64,000 bases of DNA from Adineta steineri (Eukaryota > Rotifera > Eurotatoria > Adinetida > Adinetidae), in NCBI GenBank assembly GCA_905250115.1, contig CAJNOI010000340.1, positions 1-64,000 on the forward strand, written 5' to 3'. Positions 31,934 through 41,569 of the stretch are shown here, piece after piece. The first letter of the stretch is position 1. The number at the start of each line of letters is the position of its first letter. Made by a program: the position numbers and the translations under genes. The notes under the pieces were generated by a model. The model saw only the letters and a program-made list of their open reading frames with translations. It was not told the DNA's origin and ran no database searches.

Positions 31934-33177
31934 TATAGAAGAACTTACTACTGATTATTATTGTTAAAAGTAAAACTTTAAAAAAATCCGGGTAATGTAC
32001 TGACTTTTTTGATTTTGAATGTATTGTGTGAGACAATCAGAAAGTGGACTAATTTAGTATTTGATGAAAAGACAGATTTGCTATCAGTTTTATCTTAATA
32101 ATGTATTTTTACTCTTCTATTACAGCCTTTAATTCATTTTCTCACTATGTACATATAATATCGTATTTTTTTGGTATGATGAAAAAGACAGAAAGGGAAT
32201 ACATCGATTACTTATGACTTTTTAATTTCGATATTTTTTCTTTCTGCCTTTTTTAGTCATTCTCTTTCGTATATAATATCTTATCTGATATATCGTTGTC
32301 TTTTTTTTTGTGTTTGTTTTCTCATATTATATCTTGCATATATATAATCGTATATAAACACTTGTTTCTCTTTTATTGTATTTCGTTGGGCTTGATGTTA
32401 CTGTGATTGTATATGTATACTTATATATTTAAAATAAAGATAAAACGGGTTACACAAGAAATCCTCTAATAATTGACGATGAGTGCAACCAATAGAATTA
32501 AAACAATATGAACTATGCAATTATGACATTTGTCTAGAGAAATATACATGAATTTAACATGCGCATTCTCTGTTAGAAAACGCAATTTTTTGAAGACAAA
32601 TTCAAATTGAATCTTTACATAGAAAAATGCGTCGAAGCTTCCTCTCTACAAGTATATATTGCATTTCACAAAATAACAAGATTTTCATCGAGTTACCGAT
32701 AAAAACTTCGATCTTACCAGCTTGAGGGTGTGAGTGTGAGTGAGTAAAGAATAGACACCCACGCCTTCAAGATAGGAGTACACTTATATATTACAGTATA
32801 TTATTTGTTATTTCCCTTACAATGATCTTCGGCTTATATCGAATTAGAAAGGCATACTATATGAAAAGTTTTGCTTTTTTTTCTTTGTATCTCATACTTA
32901 TCATTTCATCTTTTCTCTTTTAACTTCTTTGTTATTCTCAAAACCATATAATATAACTATACATTTCAATTCTATAAGTAGTGTACCCTAATCACTTTTT
33001 ATTGTAATTTCAACAGATTGTTCCATTTATTCTTCAATAATAAAAAACAAGGCCATTATTTTTCAAAATAATCGCTTTAGTTTTCAATTAATGGCATATA
33101 TAAATCCGTTATTATTAAACTCGAACTTTTCTATGAATGAAATTAATCATCGTAATGAAATTGCATATGGTTATTAT
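31934..33177. other. Intergenic
   Basis: 3' flank and AT-rich spacer. One telomere-like hairpin at 32721-32774. No gene seen. Confidence 0.5.
32721..32774. repeat. Telomere-like hairpin element
   Basis: CTTGAGGGTGTGAGTGTGAG and ACACCCACGCCTTCAAG; both ends carry the CTTGAG/(T)CAAG terminus. Confidence 0.7.
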
Positions 33178-33627
33178 TCAAAAAATGGGTCGCGTCCACT
33201 TTGCCGACAGACTGTTTTGCCGATAACTTGTTTGGCTACCATACTTTGTATGTGGGTGTGGGGTGATGGGTGAACGTGAAGGAGGGGTGAGTATGGGTGT
33301 GGGGAGAGGGTGTGGGTGTGGGGGGAGAGCGTGAGTGACGGTGTGTGAGTGTGGGGCGAGAGCGTGAGTGAGGGTGTGTGAGTGTGGGTGTAGGGCAGAA
33401 GGTAAAGCGGGTGTGACGGAATGGTGTGTGAGTATGCGTGTGAGCAAGTGGATGAGTGCGAGTATGGTTGCGGGTTCGGGTGTTCTCAGCTTAGCGACGC
33501 CTACGCATTGAACCAAACCCAAAAAATTATGGTAGCCAAACAAGTCGTCCGCAAAAGAGCCTGTCGGCAAAGTGAGGTGTCGGCAAAGTGGGTGTCGGCA
33601 AAGTGTACGGGATCCCAAAAAATGATA
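33178..33627. mobile_element. Long-TIR non-autonomous element with telomere-like G-rich core
   Basis: Left end AAAAAATGGGTCGCG, CCACTTTGCCGACAG, TTTTGCCGATAACTTG, TTTGGCTACCATA matches the inverted right end (AAAAAATGGGATCCC, ACACTTTGCCGACA repeated three times, CTTTTGCGGACGACTTG, TTTGGCTACCATA). The arms are about 60 and 100 bp. The core (33246-33480) is dense in GTGTGGGTG, GTGAGTG and GGGTGTGG. No coding gene. A clear target duplication was not seen. Confidence 0.65.
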
Positions 33628-33737
33628 TCGGACAGTTAAAAGCTTCTCACTAATGGGAAATTTGACCACCTTCTAATGAAATCAATAAAAATTCTGTTAG
33701 TGAACATATCGAAATATCTCCATCTATTACATCTAAA

Positions 33738-33961
33738 CTTGAGGATAGGCGTGGGTGTAGGTATGGGTGTGGATCTAGATGAGTGTGGTTGTAGGTAGAT
33801 GTGTTTTTTTTTNNNNNNNNNNNNNNNNNNNNNNNNNNNNNNNNNNNNNNNNNNNNNNNNNNNNNNNNNNNNNNNNNNNNNNNNNNNNNNNNNNNNNNNN
33901 NNNNNNNNNNNNATGATGGTGAGTATAAAAAGGCTATAACACCCACACCCACACCCTCAAG
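33738..33961. repeat. Telomere-like hairpin element spanning an assembly gap
   Basis: Left CTTGAGGATAGGCGTGGGTG and right CACCCACACCCACACCCTCAAG-type arm (ending 33961) flank the gap. The array may be longer than the 100 Ns imply. Confidence 0.6.
33813..33912. other. Assembly gap (100 N)
   Basis: A run of exactly 100 N, usually a placeholder of unknown size, placed inside a G/C-rich simple repeat. Confidence 0.99.
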
Positions 33962-34594
33962 ATGGTCAAACTAGATGATTTTTTTTCATTTGATAGTAAA
34001 ATCTTTTACATGAGTTGTTCAGTTGATAATAGTTGATTTCAGTGATATTTCTATATTTTATAGCAACAAATGTTTCATCAAGTTTAAAACAAGTCTATGC
34101 AGAAAATATCACATCATTATTGAGATATCCATGTTTTTAGAAATTCAAACTACATACTATTATAGAAAATATTAGCAAAATAAATGAAATCTTTTCTTGT
34201 ATCATAAGATTTTCGGCATGGATATCTATTTCATCTACACTCTCAAAAATATGTTGCAAAACCAATAAAATATAATAATAAATATAATGAAGAGAAGGAG
34301 AGGATCCTATCGGAATACATTGCGTTAGATTATATTATGTATAAGATCAACTAAAATGTGCATTTTGAAGTTGCTTCTATTATATTAGTGGGCAAGGGCA
34401 TTATTTTGGCAAAATGCATTGAAAAAGAATTATTCACCTTAAATTTTGTTTTCTTTATTGAATATTGAGTTAGTTATAGTTGAGATATAATAAAATGGTA
34501 TGAATAAAAAAATGGTTTGTCCTTATTATTGAGATAATTGTGGAGAATAGAAGAAATGGCATATCTTTGGGATTTAATTTGAGAAGAATAAGAT

Positions 34595-35065
34595 CTATTT
34601 GTCACCATTTGGTACAGGTTCGGTTCCACTTTGTGGAGCATCAGTATTGCCTTGACCGGATGGCATGGATGTTACTTCCAATGAGCCAGCTGCTGATTGA
34701 GGTACTACAGATGTTACCTGCGATGAGCCAGCTGCTTCTTGAGGTGGTACAGTTGTTACTGACGATGAACTAGCTGGTGATGAACGTCGCGTAGATGATA
34801 CTGACGATGAGCCAGCTTTTGGTGGTGGTGGTGGTGGTGGTGGTGGCTGTTGTTGTGGTTTTGGCGGTTGTTGTTGTTGTTGTTGTTTTGGTGGTGGTTG
34901 TTGTTGTTGTGGTTCTGGTTGTGGTGCTCGTGCTGATGGTGGCAGCGGTGGTGGTGGTGGTGCTGAAAATACCATTGTAGCGAGAATGAGCTAAAACAAA
35001 ATAATATGTCATAAAAAAACTAAGTCTACAAATCTTACCACAGATAATATAATAAGTGATTTCAT
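34595..35065 (-). CDS. Secreted Pro/Gln/Ser-rich protein
   Basis: Exon 1 (35039-35065, ATG at 35065) and exon 2 (34595-34990), 48 bp intron, 140 residues. The signal peptide MKSLIILSVLILATMVFSA is split by the intron. The mature chain is low-complexity: PPPPP, poly-Gln/Pro (QQQQPPPKQQQQQQ), a Ser-rich stretch and repeats of SSQVTSVVPQSAAG type. Mature secreted protein, perhaps a mucus, cuticle or adhesive component. Repeat copy number is likely variable. The paralogue at 39367 lacks the Gln-rich part. Open frames on the opposite strand (poly-Val) come from the repeat. Confidence 0.72.
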
Positions 35066-35589
35066 TTTGTATTGAATGTGGATGATTTGCTTGGTGTTGT
35101 TAATAGTGATGTTTTCGTTTAACTAAAAACTACTGCCTTTATATACGTTTGAATTCAGTCACAGAACAACATTTCGTTCGTGATCTCATCACCCACGTAT
35201 TTTTATTTTAATGTACTTTTTTTCTTTATGTACTCTGCTAAAAAAGTATTTTCAGTTCATATTTTCTATCCAAATTTATTTGCACGTGGTTACTTGAAAA
35301 GTAATCGCTAGATGTAATCGATTTTCTTTTTTTTCTTTTAGCTACGAACAAATATGAAACAAATGGCACTTAAATAATGATTAATGCAGAGAACGAAGTA
35401 TTCAATGGCAAAATTGCAACATATTATTTATTATTTTCAAATCGAAACAATTTTTTTCTTTTGTACAGAGGTGAATAGAAAAGTGAACTTTGCATGCAGC
35501 ATCACGAGCTGAATGTATGCGAAGTAGAGTAGGCATAGCATCTGAAAAAAGAACAGCAACTGTATTTTATTAACATTGAGTCATATTTT
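35066..35589. other. Duplicated promoter region
   Basis: Upstream sequence of the proline-rich gene, conserved in the second copy. No gene. Confidence 0.5.
35137..35146 (-). promoter_or_regulatory. TATA box of the proline-rich gene
   Basis: TATATAAAGG on the minus strand about 75 bp upstream of the ATG. The same box occurs at the same distance in the paralogue (39707-39716). Confidence 0.55.
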
Positions 35590-37239
35590 TTAAAGGGAAC
35601 AATTGTTTGTTTCTTCACATTTATCTAGCAACGCTACTTTTTTAAAATGATGACAAATGTAATAAAGATAAACACATGATGCTTGTGTTAATATATTGAG
35701 TATTGTTTTTTGTTCATCCAAGGATAACTGCATATTATCTGCTCTGTCTTGTAAATACATCAGAATACCTAGTATAAAAGCCAAACTTGATTTCATTAAA
35801 GCATATGAATCAGCTGTAGTGAGACAATATTTAAGATCGATGGCAAAAAGTCTATAATTATCAAGTAAATAAGGCTTTTCATTGTTTTCCAACAAAGTGA
35901 ATGTTGATATTTTAAGAGCATCAATAATTTTAACAATCTGATTGGGTAGTTCTTCAGCAAAGTTTGCACCGATTGTTACGGTTTTAGTATCCAACCGGCT
36001 TAAGATAAATGCGAGTTGATCAATCTTTTTCTCTTTCATTAAACGATCGCGAATATCACCCAATGCTAAATCACGCTGTCGATCGATCAAGCCCGAAAAT
36101 TCACGAATAGGTAAATCGAGTTCGCTATGTAGATCTTGACTGAGTATTTCTTTAAAGTCATAGTTTGGTGTGCTTCCGCTTATTTCAATAAATTCAGGAA
36201 AATGATAGTCAATAAGGGGAGTTGAGATGATTGTTTTTTCACGTATACAAGGTATTTCTCTATAAGGTATTGGTATAGTTGTTAGCCAAGGAAATTGTTT
36301 CATCATCGCTTGAAATTGACTAGACATTTTTTTGATATATTCACTATTAATCATGAAGTATTCATCACGTATATTGGATGGAGCTTGCATTGGCATTTCG
36401 CCATCTGTCTCTAATAATTTATCTTCTTGTTTCACTCTGAACATATACTTTTCAAAATCCGTTAAATTTACTTGAACATTTTCGTGTAATGGTGGTATAG
36501 GATACTCACGTTTGCCACCAGTAATGTTAAAAACTAATGTATCACGTGTCATATCATTTGTTCGAGACTTAGTTCGAGTTCCTTTGTGAATAGCATACGT
36601 ATTGAATATAAAAACAGAACCAGCAGGGCCACAGCATTCAATCGATTCTCCAATTTGTTGAATATCTGATTTAGTAAAGAGTGTATCTCTGCTAGAATGT
36701 ATATTCCAATCAATATTATGTGTACCTGGCCAATAGTACATGCTTTGACCTCCTTCAGGTACATCCGTTAATAATATCATTATTTTTAATTCTTTATAAT
36801 GACCATCATTGTGTAAGCGAAAAGCACGATATTCTATGGGATTTATAGGGCCAATTCGATAGCCACGCGAAAATGCCAGTTTAGGATCACGACCCCAGCA
36901 ATGTGCACCAAGTGCCCAAAACAAAGGTTCAGTGATTGCTTTACTAAGTGCTTCTGACTTTGTTAAATAACATTCACTTGTTGCTGTTCCATCGAATTGT
37001 ATGTGATTATGTACATCAGGCTTTTTTGTTGTGCACCAGCCATTAAAATCGATTTGCATTTGTTTCAGTGCATCACCGGAGAAATATTCCTTTAGTACAA
37101 CAATACCATAGGTAGATAAATCAATTGCAAGTTGATTAAAATGTTTACCGAACAGATCTTCCAGTCTAGTTTGATATTTCGTATCAGGTTTAGAATATTC
37201 CTCTTTGTATAATTGTTCTGATTTTGTTAATTGTACCAT
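35590..37239 (-). CDS. Phytanoyl-CoA dioxygenase-like Fe(II)/2-oxoglutarate oxygenase with long C-terminal extension
   Basis: Intronless, 549 residues, ATG at 37239. The N-terminal half fits the PhyH family: RLHNDGHYKEL supplies the first iron ligands (His143, Asp145), GPAGSVFIFNTYAIHKG the distal His218, and the following TRTKSR the arginine that binds 2-oxoglutarate. YYWPGTHN is the family's conserved P-G-(S/T)-H region. Residues about 290-549 form an all-alpha-like extension (for example LPNQIVKIIDALKISTFTLL) with no recognised motif. No targeting signal. Substrate unknown; PhyH members hydroxylate lipids or small metabolites. Lack of introns in a gene of this size is unusual here and would fit bacterial origin. 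Confidence 0.75.
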   Translation of the reverse strand: MVQLTKSEQLYKEEYSKPDTKYQTRLEDLFGKHFNQLAIDLSTYGIVVLKEYFSGDALKQMQIDFNGWCTTKKPDVHNHIQFDGTATSECYLTKSEALSKAITEPLFWALGAHCWGRDPKLAFSRGYRIGPINPIEYRAFRLHNDGHYKELKIMILLTDVPEGGQSMYYWPGTHNIDWNIHSSRDTLFTKSDIQQIGESIECCGPAGSVFIFNTYAIHKGTRTKSRTNDMTRDTLVFNITGGKREYPIPPLHENVQVNLTDFEKYMFRVKQEDKLLETDGEMPMQAPSNIRDEYFMINSEYIKKMSSQFQAMMKQFPWLTTIPIPYREIPCIREKTIISTPLIDYHFPEFIEISGSTPNYDFKEILSQDLHSELDLPIREFSGLIDRQRDLALGDIRDRLMKEKKIDQLAFILSRLDTKTVTIGANFAEELPNQIVKIIDALKISTFTLLENNEKPYLLDNYRLFAIDLKYCLTTADSYALMKSSLAFILGILMYLQDRADNMQLSLDEQKTILNILTQASCVYLYYICHHFKKVALLDKCEETNNCSL

Positions 37240-38708
37240 TTCTAGTCTTTGAATATTATTTCTTACTGGAGTAAAAATAATGTATATATGAAATTACTAC
37301 CCTTTTGCCGAAATAGCTGGTCTGAAAAGAGAAGAAAAGTTGTTGTTAGATTCAAGATAGAAACCCCTTTCATTTCTGTATTGTTGAGTTATGATCGACC
37401 GAACTTTTTAATATACTCTACATTTCAATCAAAAGACTCAGTTTCGACAGGAAAATCTAGTCTCGAGCTAAATAATATTTTAGGTTGCACCAGTTTTTGA
37501 AAAAAGTTTTCTAAATGTTTGGACTACCTGAGTTATGATTTCGGCCAAAAATAATGTGAAACTTGCGAATGGTTTAGTTTTACAAATCATTTCTTCGACT
37601 GAATCTAAAAACCATATCCGTTCTTTGATGAAAAGCTGTGCAACTCTTTACAGATGTTGGAAATCGGCAGTTCTAGCTACTTGAATTTCTCACTCATACT
37701 CTATGGCTTTCCTATTCAGTATACCGTCAAGCGTTGAATGCTTCAAGAATATAAGGATACATGAGATCATGTTTTAAACTTCTAATAACAAAAAACATGA
37801 GCGAAGTCCTATGCTCACATTCACTAATGTATTACTGAATAAGATTGAGGAACATATAGAAATAAATAAAACTGATAAACGAATAGCAGAGATTTCAATA
37901 TATTTAAATTTCACTTAACATACCACTACTGGAGTTTCGATCGATATTATATACCTCAGTATCATGAGTCAATGGACAAAGAAGAAATATCTGCAATAAC
38001 AAAACTCAACAGATAAGGATAAGAATAAGCACACATTGAATTGTGTAATTCAATGCGTCACTTTCTCTTTTCTTTCTGTTACTTTTTGTTGTCGTAAATA
38101 TTTCTTTTCTAGTCATTAATTCATGATGATAACACATAAATAAAACTTGAATAGTGACGTACTAAGACAATAGTAGAAGTTTTTATTGTCAAGTTTCATT
38201 ACTTCAAACTAATGTTCTTAATCCGAAACAAATGAATAATCTTATTTACCATTTTTTCTCATTTCGTTAGCACTCACCAACAATTCACGTATGTTAATCA
38301 TTAAAAGCAAAATTTTAATCAGAAATAACAGTCGCTTTGTTAAAACTCAATTGAATGAAATAATATACCTATTCTATACTTTAGTATGTTAGGAAAAATA
38401 TACATTTCATTCATCTTCTTTATTTATTCTTGCGTTCTGCTTCTTAGTCTTGAAGCATTGATAGGAGCGATGTAAGTGTAGATATAAATTTTTGATAAAG
38501 TTGAAACGATGATTCACGCATACCATCACCATTTACATTCTTTTTGTAAACAACAAGTATTTAGTGACAGTAAGAATTACTCGCGGTTTGCTTGTGGCAC
38601 CGCATAAACAGATACATATTATGAGCTGACAGTTAGTGTCATATATTATTATAAATGCAGCTCCTTGTTCTTTATTCAAAGTATATTTACCGGTAATTGC
38701 AGCAACTG
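37240..38708. other. Intergenic
   Basis: AT-rich spacer upstream of the dioxygenase gene. No gene recognised. Confidence 0.45.
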
Positions 38709-38780
38709 AAGGTTGTGGATGGGTGTGAGTATGAAGCATAGGTTAAATAAAAAAAACTACTCACACTCATCCTTAAGATT
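38709..38780. repeat. Telomere-like hairpin element
   Basis: GTTGTGGATGGGTGTGAGTA and TACTCACACTCATCCTTAAG pair around a loop of about 27 bp. Confidence 0.6.
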
Positions 38781-39366
38781 CTTTTCAGAATTCATGGAAG
38801 TTGAATTAATGAATTTTGTAATAGTATAAAGTTCAAATACAGAATATTCTAAAATCAATTTTGAAACAAATCTATGCAAAAAATATCGCGTCATCATTGA
38901 GATATTCAAGTTTTAGAAACTCAAACCACACACTACTATAGAAAATATTAGCAAAATAAATGACATCTTTTTTTCTATCATAAGAATGTCGACATGGATA
39001 TCTATTTCATCTACAGTCTCAAAAATATGTTACAAAATCAATAAAACATAGTAACATATAGAATGAAAAGAGGGAGAACTTATGTACGAGACTAATTCAA
39101 ATGATAATTTTGAGGTTTCTTTTATTATATTGAAATAAAGTATAAATTTTCTATATCAGTAATCAATAGTATTGTTCTGAAAAAATGCATTGAAAAAGAA
39201 TTGTACACTTTAAATTTTGTTTTCTTTATTGAATATTAGGTTAGTTATAGTTGAGATATAATAAAATGGTACGAATGAAAAAAATGCTTTGTCTTTATTG
39301 TTGGGATACTTATGGAGAATAGGAAAAATGGCAGATCTTTGATATTTAATTTGAGAAGAATGAAAT

Positions 39367-39636
39367 TTATTTTGCACCATTTGTTTTAGGTGTACTTCCA
39401 CCTTGTGGAGGTGGTCGTGGTGGTGGCATTGATGTTACTGGTGCTGAGCCGGCTGGTGGTGGTGGTGGTACACCTGATCCTGACGGTGGTGGAGGCGGTG
39501 CACCTGCTCCTGACGGTGGTGGTGGTGGTGGTGCTGAAAATACCATTGTAGCGAGAATGAGCTAGAATAAAATAATTGATTAAGCAGAACCTTAATCTAG
39601 AAATTTTACCATAGCTAATATAATAAGTGATTTCAT
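39367..39636 (-). CDS. Secreted proline-rich protein, paralogue
   Basis: Exon 1 (39610-39636) and exon 2 (39367-39561) give 73 residues. Signal peptide MKSLIILAMLILATMVFSA is almost identical to that of the 34595-35065 gene. The mature part is short: PPPPPPSGAGAPPPPSGSG, then SAPVTSMPPPRPPPQGG and a Lys-ended tail. The intron interrupts the signal peptide at the same codon. The two genes plus flanks form a segmental duplication. Poly-Gln and Ser repeats of the other copy are missing, so the repeat region has expanded in one or contracted in the other. Confidence 0.72.
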
Positions 39637-39706
39637 TTTGTATTGAATGTGGATGATTTGCTTGGTGTTGTTAATAATGATGTTTTCGTTTAACTAAAAA
39701 ATACTG

Positions 39707-39716
39707 CCTTTATATA
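39707..39716 (-). promoter_or_regulatory. TATA box of the proline-rich paralogue
   Basis: TATATAAAGG on the minus strand, same position relative to the ATG as in copy 1. Confidence 0.55.
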
Positions 39717-40075
39717 CAGTTTGAATTCAGTCACAGAACAAAATTTCGTTCGTGATCTCATCACCCACGTATTTTTATTTTAATGTACTTTTTTTCTTTA
39801 TATGACCTGCTTAAAAAGTATCTTCGGGTCATCCTTTCTATTGAAAGGTAATCACTAGGTACAATCGATTTTCTTTTTTTCCAGTTACAAACAAATATGA
39901 AACATATGGTACTTACATATTTATTGATGCAGAGAACGAACTATTCGATGGCAAAATTGCAACATATTATTTATTCTTTTTAATCCAGTCAATTCTTCTC
40001 TTTTGTACTGAGGTGAATAGAAAAGTAAACTTTGCATACAGCATTACGAGCAGGCATGACATCGGGAAAAAGAAC

Positions 40076-41569
40076 AGCAGCTGTGTATGTGCAAATAAAA
40101 ATATTTTTATAATTATATTTTAATACAATTCGTTTTTTACTTTAGATGAGTTAAATCAGATTTTCTTCATCGATTCAATGCATAGTTTTATTGTGTGAGT
40201 ATAACTAATTTGTACGTGACGAAAAGGATAAAATCGTCAAAATTAATAGACATAAAAAATGTACATCAATCAATGTCCTGCAACAATTGAAATTTTTTTA
40301 ACGTCGATACGCGAAATTTTTTCTCAGATTTTATCTTATGTCATCCTTTACCATTGAATTCATCAAGAATTATCAAGTCTATAGACAAACAACTCAGTAA
40401 GTAATATAGACAGCGAACAACAGTGCTATTGTCTCGACCCTCATAAAATGAATCGACGGTATACGACAGTAATTATTGCCGTAATATATAATTCACGACG
40501 ATCGGTATGATCGCTCTATGTTGACTAATTCGAATTTTGAAATAAATGAAAATCTGAGAGATTAATGTCGTTTTGAAAATAAATGCGCAAGATTCATGTA
40601 AATCTTATAGGATATTTAAATTAAGTGGTGATCGAATATTGAAAGTAGATCTGTTACATGATGTTTATAAAACGATAATCAATCATACCTGCATTCGCCA
40701 ATAAACTCAATAACATATACGAAAAAAAAATTCAAAAAGAATAAAAAGATATGTATGTGATTCTCATATGAAAATATTTGATATCAACGGTCAGTTGCGT
40801 TGAAACATTTGGAAGATGTCATATCAACATGAAATACGACTTTTCTTAAATGTGATACGCATGATGAATAATGCACAAATAAAAGCATAACATTTTGTTG
40901 TGCTTGTGTAAAGTTTTAGATAAATTTATAATAAAACCACACCGATTCTCTTACCTGAAATAAAAGAAAAGACAAGTGAATGAAGCGAGGATATGAGTGT
41001 AGATGCGGGCTTTCTCTTTATATACGCTGACAGTTATAAATCTTCACCCAAAAGCTTATTTACAATATACATTTTCTTTCTAATCCATTGTGTATGACTT
41101 TTAAATAAGATCAACACATACCATCTATTGTCTGACTCTTTATCGCTCACGCCATTCATCGTTCTTACATTTTCGTTTTTCGTTTATCACCATTATTATG
41201 ACAAAGGACACATGACAAGCATAACAATTTCATCAGCTACCTTCGAATGCGCTGACCGTGTGGTGAAAGAATTTTTTCAAGCTGTTTTCGTTATCTTATC
41301 TTTTAGACGGTAATATATGAATGTATATATACTTTTGTTTATTACCTTAATAATGAAATAGAAAGCAGCTGGTAATTGAGTTACTAAATCTTTCGCTACA
41401 GTTAGACTAAACATATTTTACTACAGAACAATAGACAAATAAAAAGACTATGTCACATATTGTAAGTTAATTTGATGATTATAATCGGTACAGATATGTT
41501 AATGCTAGACACTTATCAATATAACAACGACAATAGTACCAGAATCGAACAATAAAAATCCCCTTTCAG
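40076..41569. other. Intergenic or missed 5' exon region of the ABCG gene
   Basis: No recognisable exon. The 5' end of the ABCG gene should lie here. A TTTATATACG-like sequence near 41015 might be a core promoter on either strand. Confidence 0.35.

Larger units (their letters stand above)
33945..35540. repeat. Segmental duplication, copy 1 (gene plus both flanks)
   Basis: Aligns by eye with about 38760-40075. Shared stretches include AGATATCCATGTTT/AGATATTCAAGTTT downstream, the GAATATTGAGTTAGTTATAG block, the two-exon proline-rich gene, and more than 300 bp of promoter (TTGAATTCAGTCACAGAAC, CATCACCCACGTATTTTTAT). Confidence 0.7.
38760..40075. repeat. Segmental duplication, copy 2
   Basis: Partner of 33945-35540; gene, intron position, TATA box and flanks are shared. 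Confidence 0.7.

Noticed and set aside
33178..33669. 163-codon His/Pro/Thr-rich frame and 72-codon opposite frame
   Set aside because: Both are translations of the G/T-rich core of the long-TIR element.
34770..35012. Poly-Thr and poly-Val frames over the proline-rich gene
   Set aside because: Shadow frames of the GGT/TTG repeat; the Pro/Gln frame has a signal peptide, an intron and a paralogue.
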